A program made the translations under genes and the position numbers. Source: Paraescarpia echinospica (Eukaryota; Annelida; Polychaeta; Sabellida; Siboglinidae). From it: 64,000 nt of DNA. Where the stretch lies: positions 11,291,406 through 11,355,405 of the forward strand of contig CM034536.1 in the NCBI GenBank assembly GCA_020002185.1. The letters run 5' to 3'. A model generated the notes under the pieces. The model saw only the letters and a list, made by a program, of their open reading frames with translations, did not search any database and was not told the DNA's origin. Below, in pieces: positions 1 to 13,378 of this stretch; position 1 is the stretch's first letter, and each line of letters starts with the position of its first letter.

Positions 1-1120
1 ATGCAAGAAGATCTCTGCAGAAGCCCCTGAACACGCACCACTACGATCGCCACAGTCAATGGGTAAGACCGGAGGCTAGAGAATGTAATAGATCGATAAT
101 GACAACCTGGACCTCACCATTATCCAGTCATCTTATAACGGATAGCCGTGCAGACACCCAGTCGACGTTCACTAAAGTAAACTAAACAAGGATTCTCGGA
201 ACGAGACAGCCGCTAGTTTCATTGGAGAAATGCTTTCATATAACCTCTCAGGTAACGCAGTAACAACATGTTGGCAAACAATTGGACTGAATCAAACAGT
301 GTGGCAAGGAAGAAGGGGATCATTCATTAATAAGGGTCACCCTAACAAATGAAAGGGGGAATCTACACTACGTTAAGGGATCATTAAAAAAACGTTTAAT
401 GATCTTTATAAAATGGTGAATTTATATCATGTTTTACATACTTATTTAATTAGTTATGATAATTTTATAACATATATCTTTATTTGTTTTTTAACTTATT
501 ACATTATTTTATTTTATTGTATCTATACTTCTAACTAGTTACTTTTAATAGCTATGTATTTTATACGTATCTATATGTACCGATTGTTTATGTGTTTTAC
601 ATTAAATAAATGTGTTCGTATTCGTATGCCATGCTTACAAATTAAATATCTTATCATCATTTGATCAAATGAAGTGGTCATCTCAACTAATATATATTGT
701 TTGACCTTGCGAATAATCCGTTCGGTTCAGATCATGATGCTCGAAGGCGGTGATAACCAAAATAGTTATACGATAAGATACTGGTTTTGTATACGTTGAC
801 CAATATAAACGCATCCTGATCATACGTAAGATTGATCGAAGTAGAGACAATGTTGGGTCGACAGGTGCGAACGAACGATAAGCGTGAACTGTCCTGTATG
901 GAGTACAGCTATACCGCCTACACAAAGTGGATCTGCTTGTTGGTGTAACGTGGAAGCTAGTGCTAGGTATGTTTAATGTAATTCAGAATGTTATAAACGT
1001 AAGTCACGAATTTAGACAACTTGCTGAAAACTGCTTACAAGTGGTCAAAGTATATATTTATTTTTGGTAATCATTACGACTCTTAGGACAGTAAATTAAA
1101 TGGGGATAATCTATAATCGT
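1..1120. other. No gene recognised
   Basis: AT-rich sequence. The only reading frames are short and show no codon pattern or motif I recognise. I see no repeat structure beyond general A/T richness around 400-640. Confidence 0.6.
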
Positions 1121-1127
1121 GCTGTTG

Positions 1128-1236
1128 TATGTGTATGTGTGTACGTGTATGCACGTGTGTGTGTGTGTGTGCGTGCGTGCGTGCGCGTGTGTGTTTACGT
1201 GCGTGCCTGTGTGCTTGCGTGCGTGCGCAGGAAGGA
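1128..1236. repeat. (GT)n/(GC)n compound microsatellite
   Basis: Interrupted GT, GTGC and GTAC dinucleotide tracts. They create false reading frames rich in Val/Cys on one strand and His/Thr on the other. Confidence 0.9.
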
Positions 1237-1572
1237 TAACACGATCTTCCAGACGAACATTGACGATAGATTCACACACGCTGATTGTGTGTCCTAACAT
1301 CTCAGTCAAAAACCCGTCTTGTTATGAATTAAGTTTGTTGATATACCTATAGTCCTTATGAGACCTAAACACGGGCCTGTTGTTGGATAATGGCGGTAGA
1401 ACACGTGTTTATTATCATTATATCATCGAACTAGTTTAGAATAGTTTCATAATGTTTCTGATTGTATATTTTGCGTGTGCATGATGGGGGGCAGGGGAGA
1501 CAAGCATGCATATGTATGTTGACGCCACAACGCCAAGAATTCCTCGTACATTTTAAATGCTACTTGGTAATA

Positions 1573-1602
1573 AACAGTCTGAGTCTGAGTCTGAGTCTGA
1601 AC
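1573..1602. repeat. Hexamer tandem repeat (CTGAGT)n
   Basis: About four consecutive copies of the hexamer CTGAGT. Short simple repeat with no coding meaning. Confidence 0.75.
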
Positions 1603-1739
1603 CATCCATCTAAAGACACGAAACTGGTGCCGCGAATACAACCGGAAGACCAATTCGTACCCTTTGTAATGTTAAATACAACGACATTTGGCAGAAAAGA
1701 TTATTGTTGCCCGACAACCTTAACTTGTATGGCAGAGTG

Positions 1740-2830
1740 AATCAATCAATGTGTGTTATTCGCCCATGCGTTATCTATACTTGCACTCATCAGACTACTA
1801 CAAAGATTGCACGTGACCCCAATGCCGTGATCCGATTGGTAAATATAACGGGTGAGAGGAATTTGTGAATGCCGATATGTATTAGGTCTAAATTGCCAGT
1901 AGAAAACAAACTTTGCTGAGCGGAATTATCATATCTTAAGATAATATCGTGTGACGTGTATTACTGTTGTATGTGATTGTATAATAAAACTCGATATATT
2001 ATTGTGCTAACTTCAGTTCGCTGAAAGTGTGCTTCCTCCGAAGTGCATGTAGAATTGTCTTGTGCGCCGTTTTATCAGAACATTTCACATTATTTATGTG
2101 AAAACATTTATGTGGTGTCGAGGAGAGTGATATGAAATGTATGCGGCATGTTGATTCACTGGAAATATATATATAACAAATGGACGATTTCATAATGCAA
2201 CCTTGGTACTGTATTCTACAATAAAGTTATCAAAATGTCTAGGTACATCCAGTGGCATGTGTGTATGTGACACTGCTATCTCTACGATAACATTGAACAA
2301 CAATGAATATATGTAATTATGTTGAAACTGTCAAGATTCAAATCCAAAATGTTTAACCACAATAATGATACAATTACTATAACTTTGAGCGTACAAAATT
2401 AAGAACAATAAATTGCAACTTCGTGTGTAACCTTTTGAAAGGTTGAGCCCCCAAGACACCGCCGGTGAAATTCTCAATCTAAGAACCACACTATAATGCA
2501 GAGTACAGATGGACCGCTACAACGCCTACACAACGTCTGCCCCATGCATGCAACACTGACGAAGATGTGCTCGGCCGGACATACAAGGAAAGAAACAAAC
2601 AAACTAACGTTTATAAGAGACAAAGGTAATGATCTTTAATGGAAAAGGGAGAAGAAGAACAAACACCGAGTAACGACGAACCTCTCAATAATCGGAATAA
2701 CGCTTGATTTCAATTTCTATAGTGGTAATTGTTCGCGTTGCAATGTCAGTACGGTCGAGCTATGATTCAAAGTAATCAAACTATTGATTAATCATGCTAG
2801 CAGCAGCAATAAGCGACTGCTAGATATTAC
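1740..2830. other. No gene recognised
   Basis: Only short unremarkable frames. I see no RNA gene or repeat family I can name. Confidence 0.5.
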
Positions 2831-2839
2831 CTTAGTTAT

Positions 2840-3335
2840 AATAATAAATAATAATATACTTTATTTATACACTCGTATCCAGAGTAGGACTCTGTTCAAG
2901 GGTGTTGACAACTAATAGCTGCTAAAATGTAGATAATAGAATTAAACGCATAAAAAGACTAGTACTGCATTAAATAAAAAATGTACTAAACAAACCTAAG
3001 CTAAAAGTATCAAGACATGCATAACAGATAATAATAAATAAATAAATAAGCAGACACTAAAAATATTAATGAGGAAATAATTAAAGTAATAAGCTAGTAT
3101 AATAGTACACAATAATAGTAGTAATTAATAAATACTACGATGTGGAAAGTGAATGGTATAGAGACCTATACATTAACGCAAGCTTGAAATAATGAGTCTT
3201 AAGACGCGATTTAAATGTGTCCATGCACTCGGTCAGACGCAGATCCTCAGGTGGCACGTTCCACAGTGTTGGCCCCGCGCGAGAGAATGAACGGCGGCCA
3301 TATCGTTCGAGGTTGTGGCGCGGAACGGTCAGCAA
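2840..3335 (-). mobile_element. 3' end of a LINE (CR1/jockey-type), 5' truncated
   Basis: The minus-strand frame at 3335-3135 encodes the C-terminal tail typical of non-LTR retrotransposon ORF2: a Y-G-x-R-x-F-S segment, P-x-L-W-N-x-P, and a closing D-x-F-K-S-x-L-K-T-H-x-F pattern. Downstream on that strand lies an A/T-rich 3' region with (AATA)n stretches, as expected of a LINE tail. No reverse transcriptase core is present, so this is a dead 5'-truncated copy. The clade is tentative because only the last 66 residues are readable. Confidence 0.7.
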
Positions 3336-3643
3336 CGCGCGGTCGGCAGATCGCTAACGTGTATCGCAGTTCGCCGATAAGACAACTATATTTACAAATA
3401 TGGGCATATGATACAGCCTGACTTCACACCACCAACGGGATTTGTGGCAGTTCAGTTCGATAGTGCAATCAAGGTTTTTTAGTTTTAGCTTGCTACCTGA
3501 GACTCGCGTTTATAACTGAAGAACAAAAGTGTCGATCGATGAATCATGGCTACTGGACGACACATTACGTTAAAAGTTTGTTTTATTGTTAGCAAGATTT
3601 TAAAGCACCCTTTCTTCTAACATCACGTAATTACACTGAAGTC

Positions 3644-4216
3644 ATGTCATCGACACCAGCAGATGCAAAGTCTACGTCGATAACCGTCCTCACGGCGACA
3701 GGGGTTGGACGTCCTGCGAAACCACTTCCGGACGGCAGATTCGACGAGCTGTTCCGACTACAGCGACGTCTGGCGGAGGTACAGAAGTCCGTCAATGGGG
3801 CAGTCAGCGAGGACGAATTTGTTGGTGAAGACGGATTTCTGGCGTTGCTCGACAGCGGCGATACGTTAATTGCGATTTACTGTCAAAATTATGACGTCAT
3901 TGACTCGTTCGTCTGTATTGCCCCTAGCGTCTTTATACGATACTACAACGCCGCCATAGCTGACGTGTTCGTTGGCGTCGATAGCGCGCAGGCGAAAGCT
4001 GGCATGTTCCGGATGTGAATCGATATTGCAACCACGCTTGCGCTCAAACTCGGTTATGTCACCGTATTTGTGCAAACTTTCGTTACCAACTTGACGACAT
4101 ATGACGTGCGTGAAGCTGATTACGAGTTCTGCGTAGTGCTGCCGTCTAGCGTCCGGCTTCGGGGCATCGGTCTTACTGACCTTATCCTCTGGCGGAAATA
4201 TGTCGCAGACCGAAAT
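3644..4216 (+). pseudogene. GNAT-family N-acetyltransferase-like exon with in-frame TGA
   Basis: One frame opens at ATG 3644 and runs to a splice-donor-like GTAAGT at 4217, broken once by an in-frame TGA at 4016-4018. The middle part (V-P-S-V-x-x-R-x-x-N-A-x-x-A-D-V-F-V-G-V-D-S, then G-M-F-R) and the part after the stop (L-A-x-K-L-G-Y-V-T-V-F-V-Q-T-F-V-T-N) match the acetyl-CoA-binding and following strands of GNAT acetyltransferases. The usual Q/R-x-x-G-x-G/A loop reads Q-A-K-A-G-M, so it is imperfect. The reading frame is the same on both sides of the TGA. Substrate unknown. It could be a live gene with an assembly error or a pseudogene; no following exon was identified. Confidence 0.6.
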
Positions 4217-5031
4217 GTAAGTTTTTTTAGTCTACTTTATAATACCGCGAGCGCTTGTTATAGATATATGCGAGGTACATTTTTGCGATCATCTGCCTTG
4301 TTTAATGGGGAAATGAAATGCAGCTGTTTCATGCTACATATTGAAATATATACTATATAAGTATACATTAATGGTAACAGAAACGTACTCATTTATAAAA
4401 CAAACTGAAAAAACGATTTTGTTCGATGCCTAAATCGTCGCTATAGAGCACTGCGTATCGCCATCTTTGTTCCAAACGAGTGGTTTGATTCACTCCTATC
4501 TAATCCATGTTAAATTTCGGGTATTTTTGGTTTACTTCATTAGTAGACATTTATGTACGAAAACAAAGATATGGTGCCTATTATATACGATAGGTGTTCT
4601 ATAGGTCAACAAATAATTTGTATACGCGTTCGAAATAAAAAGGTGAAATTAAATGGCAACGATTTATAACCAATGAAAACGTTGTTAACGTCGCACTTCC
4701 CGAACGAAGATTTTAGCTGCCAGAAGGGGGCGGTGCTTTCAAAGCAAAGGTCAGAATATTAGATGCGCGCGCATACCGGGACTATTTTTATTTTGTTGTT
4801 GACAAAGACGTCGAAGGATTTTGGTAGAGACGAGTTATTAAAAGTGATATTTAAAACTTTCGTATCAATTTGGGAGAAAATCGATACGACAGATGAAGAC
4901 TCTAGTTCGACTTGTCACTCGGAAATTACGGTTGACACACACAAAGTCAAAGGGCCTGTGCCATACGGGTGATACGGGTTTTACCCAGTGACAGTGTGCG
5001 ATCCACGGTCCAATAATGTCCGGCCCCGGGT

Positions 5032-5346
5032 GAGGTTCAGTTGTGGGAGTCGGACAGTGACAGTTGGTCTATCGACGACGAAGACGTTACGCGACTTAAT
5101 AATGTCGCATGGTGTTTGTGTGGGCACTGCGTCCCAATGTCGACGCACATCGAATCGCTGTGCTGTAGGGAGCTAGCTGCTGTACAGCACCGTGTGACAG
5201 ACCTTGCAGATGCCTGCATTACAGACTATGAGTATGAGTGACGACTTCGAAACGGTTTGCACCAACAGGGCGGTGTTGGAACTTGGATGTCGGTCTGTTG
5301 TCATTGTATGATTTGCGTGCAGGCTCGTTGATTCGACCAATAGCTA
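5032..5346 (+). pseudogene. P2X7-type cytosolic zinc domain exon (frameshifted)
   Basis: An exon-like stretch follows an AG acceptor near 5040 and ends at a GTAAGT donor near 5350. It encodes an acidic lead-in, then the pattern N-x-x-W-C-x-C-x-x-C-x-x-M-x-T-x-x-E-S-x-C-C-R-E and A-C-I-T-D. This is the cysteine arrangement of the P2X7-receptor-like intracellular domain, which is amplified in many marine invertebrates and often stands alone. After a TATGAG repeat at about 5228-5240 the frame shifts and homology resumes as F-E-T-V-C-x-N-R-x-V-L-E. No channel part is visible. The repeat-associated frameshift suggests slippage or an assembly error. Confidence 0.6.
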
Positions 5347-7140
5347 GTAGGTAAGTACTACGTAGTTCAACAGGTATCGAATAATTATTCTAGCAATAAC
5401 TATTTCAAACTTAAATAGAGCAGTTATACTTGTTCCCACCTCAAATGTTCAGGTTCATTCTATCTTCGTAAAATACTATGTCTATGATTTTCATCAAACC
5501 ATTTTTGATCATTTTCTTAATAAACTTGCTTTTATTCTTGACAGGACGTGTGCATCCTTTTTATACAGTTGTTTAATTCCTATTTAAAAGTGTTCAAGCA
5601 ACTTGCTTAATTTATATGAAAATGTAGACAGGACTTTTTAATATAATAACAATTATATATATATATATATTATGTGTGTGTGTTATCAAGACCACATCAT
5701 GAAATGTAGTCTTACAATCATAATTATTACAGCCCTTCACAAACAAATGAACCAATTCATTGAATTCATGATGCGATATTGATAAAACAAAGTTTTGAAA
5801 GTAAACAATAATTAGAAGATAACGGTTGTTTATTATCAACTAATGCAAATAAATGAACTTTCAGAACATATCGATTGATTCGATTAGTCGCATAACGTCA
5901 CTTTACGTTGTGGTCAAGGGAGAGACTTAGAAAAGGCAACAGACATGTTATACCAGCCTGCACTGTATCCAGAAGCGAATGGGGTTTATGAAAATTTCAG
6001 CTATGGACATTGTACTATACAGGTGAGTGTACAGTGAAAATAAAAACCATGGACAAGTAAGATTAGATTGACCAAAAGGTAGAATGAATTACTCGGTGCC
6101 TTCTTATCCCATTTTTGGAACAACAATGTGATCTGTAGTGTCTTGCATGTCCCTGTTCATAATTCGATTTGTAATACTGAAGCCAACATGAAATATATCA
6201 ACAGTTTATTCATATAGAGAAACAATTCACAAATAAATAAGACTACATGGCAGACAGTGCCAATGCATTAGTCAAATTCACACACCAGTTTTCAATGTTT
6301 CTTTCAGTTGATTCACTTCACATTGTGACACATTTTAATCTAACTGTTTTACAATGTGGGTCTGTGCCAGTCCTGTGCACATATAGTACATCAATAAGTA
6401 ACATGTTTATTGATGATATGGGCCACCATTATGATCAAATATTGTGATAAAAAAATTAATACATACAAAATATGCCATTACAGTTCCAGTTTTACATATT
6501 TGTGGGTTTCAACTTTCAACACTAGGGGCATCTGTCAAGAAAACAAGTACTTATTATTCAAGATACAGATTCAAAGCTTGTAGTACTAGTTTCAAAATAT
6601 ATCAAGTGCCTCCAAATGGATTCATTTAGATTTATGGCACTATATAAGTGTTCTTTTTATTATTAAGTACTTTTTGAGATGTTGTTTTGTGATAATGTCA
6701 AATGTAATACTAACAATGAAGTATGAATATATAAAAAAAACGTATAGCTGAATCCTTTGCTGCTTCATTAGTTTGTAGCACACAGTGTGATGTTTGAGAA
6801 ATGGTGGTCTGTTGCAAAAAATTCACTGTAAGTAACATGTTTGGACTTGGTTAAACTATTCCAGTAAATTACATATACCCAAAGTTCCCTACATCGAATA
6901 GTGTCTAATAAAATACATTGCATACCACAACTAGGATACAAGCTTTCAAGTGGATGTTCCTTACTTTAGGAGGTCCTATACAGTAGTGAGAATCCACTTT
7001 GCCTAAAACGTTTCTCTATTTCTGCCAGTGAAGTTCAAACAATGTTATTTAAGCATATAAATCCATTGTCATTTGAAATTGGATGTCGTATCAATTTGGT
7101 GGCACTAAACCGAATTGATACGGATACAACTAGTTTTCCT
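5347..7140. other. No gene recognised; short (TA)n at about 5655-5671
   Basis: AT-rich, with a short TA tract followed by TG. The frames present are short and lack recognisable motifs. Confidence 0.5.
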
Positions 7141-7249
7141 TAAAGCGGTTTCTTTGCTTTGCCACAGCCTCCTCTTTTGCTGGTTTTTCAATGCCTGCAT
7201 GCTCTGCTAGAGTTACCTCCTTACTCGATGTCGCAACTTGGAGCATACT

Positions 7250-9375
7250 TCACAGCTTTGGGTCTCTCGTGCATCTAGCTGCAATGCCCTCTAGAATTTC
7301 TCCTCGGAAGCTGTAGTCCTTTGACGCCATCACTTTCTTCACTACATACTCAGCAGACTTTGAATACTGCAGCTGATACCTTAGCTTGTTGTCTGCTGTT
7401 TTCATCCGCTGATTGAACAAATGATAAATATAAAATCAGTATAACAATAGAAATATCTGAAAAATAGCTGGCTATAGCTGTAACATGCACACAGTAAACC
7501 AAACAGCTTTTTTGTATGCTCTCTCTTGAAATCAAACGGCTAATGTCATTTTTTAATCGGTTCCTAATTCTGCCATCATTTTCAATTTCAACTTCCAAGG
7601 AATTCCACAATACATTCAAATATTTATTATTGAATCATATATATATATAATTTATATATAATGATGTTTATAATTTATTATATTATATATGCATAAGTTT
7701 ATATTTCAATAAGCAATTCCAAAGCATACCATTCCAATTCGATTTATATATAATTAAACAATTCAAGTAACAGTAAACAGATGTCCTCAATTATAATTAT
7801 TTTATCTGTTGTTTGCATGCATACTCTTGTGCAGTGAGATTGTATTTTCGAAACTGTATTCCTAACATTGTTTTGCTATTGAGTACAGGCAGGGATTTTC
7901 AGCCATTTCAGTTTATTTCCTAATGCACTACTGGATTTCTAAAGTGTGCAGCTTTGTCAAGCAACTGATACATTATTTTTAACATAAAATGTCAACACTA
8001 TTGATGAATGATATCACAAGCCTTACCTTGTATTTGTGTTTTGGTCAATGGTGGCCAAGTGGAGTCGGGCTATGATGCCTTGACGACTGAAGTTGAGTGC
8101 ATATTTGAGGAAGAGGGCGTGTAATCTCTCCAGTTCACCAGTGATAACGCACTTCGTAACGCTCTCTATATCATGCAGTAGGCAGCAGTCCAGTATAGCC
8201 TTTTGGACAGTGAAGGCTTCTGTACCTTCAGTGAGTCATGGTGTTGTTTTTACTGCTTGTTATGTATACGTTGCATGACTGCACTACTGGTACAACTCTG
8301 CACCCGCTGTCCATGAATGGAAATTCCTGATGTGATGGAGGAGCGAGATCCACATCTCCTTCATCAAGCGGGGATCACCATCACAAGCTGATGTGCAATG
8401 CAACAGGTGGTTGGCAATTGCGCCTATCGAAGGGACAACCTCAACTTTCTGGGCAGACAACAACCTTTATTTCTTGGTAGTCCTCTAACAAAGTCTTTCT
8501 AATGCTGGGATGTCTGTCAGTGGCAAGTGTGATAATCTTCACCCCATGGTCAGTCAGGTTGTCTAAGCAGCGTTTCAAGCCCTCCACTTCCATCCAATAA
8601 CTGTTCTTGACCTCTGTGAGCCGAAAACGTTTCTTGAGCAATGATGAGTTGGCTGTCAGTGTCCATGATGAAGTAAATGCCAAATGTTGTGTCCTGGATT
8701 GTCATATCTTGCATCGTCTGATGCGAACACGCTTTTTCTGACCAGAGCTGACATGATGGCCTCTGAATGGCATGTCCACATGTCCTCTATCTCTGGCAGT
8801 ATGTATGCCCGCTGTATGTTGTAGCACTGGCGGGATGACAAGGTGCATAGATTCATTATGTTGACCAAATTGTACACAGTGAATGAATGTCCAGTCAGGA
8901 AGAGGATGCTTGGTGTCAACAAGTTACTCTCATAAATGTTACCAATCTTGGGTTGCGAGTGCCACATGAATGAGTGGCCATCAACACATTCTGTGGTCAC
9001 AACCACTGCAAATGCAGTCACTGTGATGCTAGGCTAAGTGGTTGTTTGCTTTTTGGTGTTTTAACAGGTGCAGAAAAGTAAGATTATGTTTTTCTCACAA
9101 ATGGCAAACTTTCTCTCTTTCCCATTAGTGTAAGAACCGCTTGAGTCATCATTAGTGATATCGCTGTCACCTGCTACAACATATTCTGCATCACTCGTTT
9201 CAATGTTTCTCTTCTCACTGTTGCAGATAGAATCGTCTGAAGATGGTGATAGTGAGACTGGGACATCCGAAGGGTCGTCTACAGTGACAGAACTGCCATG
9301 GTCAGGGTCAGTCGGAGAAAGCGTGCTGGACTGCGATGGCAACTTTGCATACCCATGGTCATGATGAATGTTCAA
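7250..9375 (-). pseudogene. Spliced transposase-like multicopy gene relic
   Basis: Read on the minus strand, exon 1 (9375-8027) begins with an acidic Ser-rich segment and continues through G-H-S-F-M-W-H-S-Q-P, a segment ending I-Q-x-A-Y, then T-D-R-H-x-S-I-R-K and L-H-H-I-R-N-F-H-S-W. This resembles a large uncharacterised transposase-like family amplified in marine invertebrates. Exon 1 ends in a CAAG/GTAAGG donor at 8027/8026. A 619-base AT-rich intron ends in CAG at 7410-7408, and exon 2 (7407-7250) reads on to a TGA in line with the family. Two in-frame stops near 9040-9062, frameshifts near 8670 and 8610, and stops around 8230-8290 show decay. The RNase-H-like assignment is not certain. 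Confidence 0.55.
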
Positions 9376-9579
9376 TGGAAAACACTATTGTCTGTATTAA
9401 CTACTGCATCGACAAAGTGTCGCACTGGCGACATGACCACCGGCTTCCTTTATGTTTTGACACTACAAGTCGATGGCGTGGCAGTACTACAAGTGACATT
9501 TGTATTACCATGAGGGACAATGTCATCTCGCGTGCTGAATCCTTCGCTGGATCCTTCGAAGCTTGTGCTCAGTATTAGG

Positions 9580-11500
9580 TCCTATGGTTGTTTGGATACT
9601 GCGATTTACAAGTGATTTTTTCAACGTTTTCTTTTTAGTGGATATATGTGTGTTATCTTTAATTTTCATGATTAAAATGCATGTGCACTCAAATGTGTTT
9701 AACATTTGAACTTTGTAAATACAAAATATATATATTTATTAATCTTTGTGGCTTTTTCTTGTGACGTTATTTCCTTTTTTCCTTGTTAGGCTTACATTCA
9801 AAAGTCAATAAATTAAATACAATGTCCTTGTTATTAAAAGCATACATTGGTGTTTGCAGTCATGCAATCTATATCAGAAAAACTTGGTATGATAGCATGC
9901 TTGCTAAACTGTCGCCTCAAAGCTGGAGCATCAATTCGGGGTCCATTGTTACAAGTCAATACTTGAGACATAAATTAGTATTAGGCCTACATGGTGATTA
10001 ACTTTACTTGACTGATGTGAACCTGCTTACTATGCCAATAACTAATAATATCAGATATGACTATAGTGTTTTGTTGTATGCTATTGACTGTATCGTAAAC
10101 ATATATTTTTAAGGATTTAAATACTTGTAATGTCACTTATTTAATAATTCCAATGGCAATGCCTACAATACATGATTGACAGGGCTTGGTCCGGACTGTG
10201 ACTATTGTTGACTAATATATGACGACATTATTTCGCAAAACGTTATACTGGCTACGGTAGCTGACATTTATTTTTGTAATTATTTTAGAAGGTTATTTTC
10301 CCCACCAGCAACTAAATCGATAACATAGACTCGTAGATGTAGACGTTGCGGTATTCCGACATAGCAACACGCCGGCAGAAATTGCTGTAAACTAAATCGG
10401 CGGATTACAAGCACTCATTATTCCCAATTATATCATAGTATTCACACGTATTTGTACTTTATTACATTCACATTTCTTATTACATTTCAATTTCGCATAC
10501 GTCATATTTGTATATATGCAGACTTTGAAATAGAACTGTGGGTCTATATAGTAGTCGTAATGATACCTAACTGAACTCGTGAGTGCTGAGTCACCTTGGC
10601 AACAACAAGCTGGTTTCGGCTTGTCATTTCCTACGCGCCGCTTCACCCTCCAAATAAGGCAAAGATGTCGAGCTTCCAGGTCGATTTCGCTTAATTTTAC
10701 TTCATCGGTGCATAGTTATATGTAAACAAATCGACTGGAGATGGACCTGTCGCTTTAACCAAGAATTATGTTTTGACGTCCAATGTCTTTTTATGCTCGT
10801 CACTTTCGTATTTAGGCTTGCAATCGGCGTTCGAAAGTGACTTCCGCAGATTTTTGCCAATCTTTCCGCCGGCGAACACGTCAAATTCATCATCTATAAC
10901 TTGTTTTTTTCTGTTGGAACCCTTCTGAACTATGTGAAAAGTTGCTTACTAACATTTATAGTATATCCAGTAGCCACGCAGTGCAATAAATTGTTCTGTT
11001 TCTATGTGTTAGTATGCGTTTCGTCGGTTTTTCTGAGAGCTATGCTGCGTCGCCTATCGAATTGCTGTACACAGCTTTGGGAGACATCTCGCCAATCAAA
11101 CCGGATGTACAACCACACGCTCCTGGAGCATGATGGCGGCGCCCTGTGCCGATAGTAGTTACGTTTGAAAAATTATTTAAAATATACCGTGACGCTGTAC
11201 TTGTCAAATCATGATGACTTGTCCTGTAAATGGTATGTTCTTATGTTTGGGCTGTGGTTGTTCAATCATTTCATTTCCCCTTTAACGTTCTTGGCTGTTC
11301 ATCCGTGCGCTTTCCAGATCTCTTCTTCATTATAAAGTATATCTCCATTCTGATCTATTTTTCGTTCCTTGTCCTGTCAGTTCTCTGAAATCAACCATCT
11401 ACTATAATTTCGCTTTGTTGTCTCTACATTGCTAACTTCTGCTTCTAAAAAACACAATGAATGTATTGCCGCGTGTATTTTCACTGTAGAAATGAAACAG
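9580..11500. other. No gene identified; possible coding scrap at about 10770-10903 minus
   Basis: Mostly AT-rich noncoding sequence. On the minus strand about 10903-10770 there is a charged, coding-looking stretch (D-D-E-F-D-V-F-A-G-G-K followed by K-Y-E-S-D-E-H-K-K) ending in a stop, with no family I recognise. A CpG-rich patch near 11125-11150 could be a transcription start, but nothing confirms it. Confidence 0.35.
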
Positions 11501-11507
11501 GCCCGTA

Positions 11508-11573
11508 GTGTGCGTGTGTGTGTGTGCGTGCGAGCGTGCGTGCGTGCGCGCGTGCGTGTGTGTGCGTGCGTTT
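11508..11573. repeat. (GT)n/(GC)n microsatellite
   Basis: Interrupted GT and GC dinucleotide run producing low-complexity frames on both strands. Confidence 0.9.
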
Positions 11574-12127
11574 TTGGCCTGGAACACAATTCCAACATAC
11601 ATCGTGGAGGAGATTTTAATTGCCGTCGAGAGCGCGTAGTGTTCGAGATTTTACAGTGAGGGAGTTGGTCATCGTGCAAACATGTTACGCTACAGTATCA
11701 TTTCAAACATAACGTTTTCACACGAAGCAGAACTATTTGGCCTCAGGGCGGGGTGCGCCAATCGCACCCAAGCTTACTGGACTGATCTATAGATAGGTTA
11801 TGTTGAATGTAATCGGTCCGTTTCCATTAAGATTAATGTTCTCTGGTTTACCACGCAGCAGAACACATCATATAATATAAGCACTAGTCACTCGTTAACA
11901 AATACTGAACGTATATAGAGTCTATATTACGTTCCACGGTGATAATCGTTGTTTGTGTATTGGATTTACTTCCGCCTGTAGACTTGCGAATTCTCTGTTT
12001 CGGTTTGCGTAAGGTATACATTCTCAAAGATGGCACAGTAAAATTCTAATGTGGTTCTCGATTCTTGACGCTGTGACTCTGAAATATGTCGAGTGATTAT
12101 CAAATTGAGGAGGCAGAATTAACGAAG

Positions 12128-12128
<1 letters not shown>

Positions 12129-12197
<69 letters not shown>
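12129..12197. repeat. Perfect (CA)n microsatellite
   Basis: About 34 uninterrupted CA units, likely length-polymorphic. Confidence 0.95.
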
Positions 12198-12203
<6 letters not shown>

Positions 12204-13375
12204 CACATATTCGGTGTTTAAGTATATCTGTAAACAATTGTCTGAAGTGTAATGTGTGTTCTTGTACATGTATTATAGTGTCTACATGTGTTATGTCGAC
12301 ATAGTAGTTTTTATGTATATTGACCGCAATACCATGTTGATTCTTAAAAAATATGTCATGAACTATAAAATGAATGGATTCGTTACTGTGACTTACTCAA
12401 TAACGTCTTTGAAATTAGGTGGCAATTAACCATCAACATTTTTCGTGTGTATTCGTATGTTTCTATTAATGATCGACGACTGGATATAAATCATTGTTTA
12501 ATCAACGATAATACAGAGAAGAAGGACACAGTTTGTGCGCACGACATGTCATTCGTTTCTCACACGAGACCCAAATTGAATAAATGTACCAGTGGTAAAG
12601 TCGGGATGCTTCAGAGCGTTCGGGTTCGCCACAATGTGTTCACGGTAAACACCAGGTGATTGGAGCGCAGCATTAGCTCGTTTGTCGGCTTGTACCGGGA
12701 AACAAAACCATTCTACTGGCGAGGTTCAAGTATACAATATTATTTATAATGTTCCAAGCTCATCGATATTAACTCTTTCTTGTAGAACATGTATAATTGT
12801 GTATGTAACATACTAATCGGTATCCCATTTCATGTGCGATATGTTCTCATACTGGATAACACCTTCCCGCTGTTGCTGGTTTGTTTGGCCAATCCTGACT
12901 TTTGTTGCAGGACGACCCGAACATGAGACCGATGGGATTACAACGCCTGTGCACCCATGCTCGCATGCAGGCACGCACACACACACACGCGCCCGTCTAG
13001 GTTTATTACTGTTTGTGCGCCTCGGTTTCTGTTACTGCTTGTTTACAACCAAGACAAGGCTAAATACGAAACCTTTGACCAATAATTAAAAGGTTGCTGT
13101 GCGCCACCATAATGATTAAGCGGGTGAAATAGGGCAGCCCGCAAATATGACTGAAAAGTAACTGTGCAACATTTTAATTTCGGTTTATTTTGTATGTGAC
13201 CTGTGCCAATTTAGGGCCTAAGTTTAATTTTGAATAGTTTATAAAGTGTTAACAGACACATGTTTAGTCTTATTTCGTGGTTTATTTTAAAGTTAGCCGT
13301 ACACCTAAGCATGATCTCTACCCGGGCCCGGGGTAGACCGAGACAACGGATGAACATCTGAAAGGGATATTTATT
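12198..13375. other. No gene recognised; short (CA)n at about 12972-12989
   Basis: AT-rich sequence with a short CA tract. I see no coding motif. Confidence 0.5.
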
Positions 13376-13378
13376 CCA

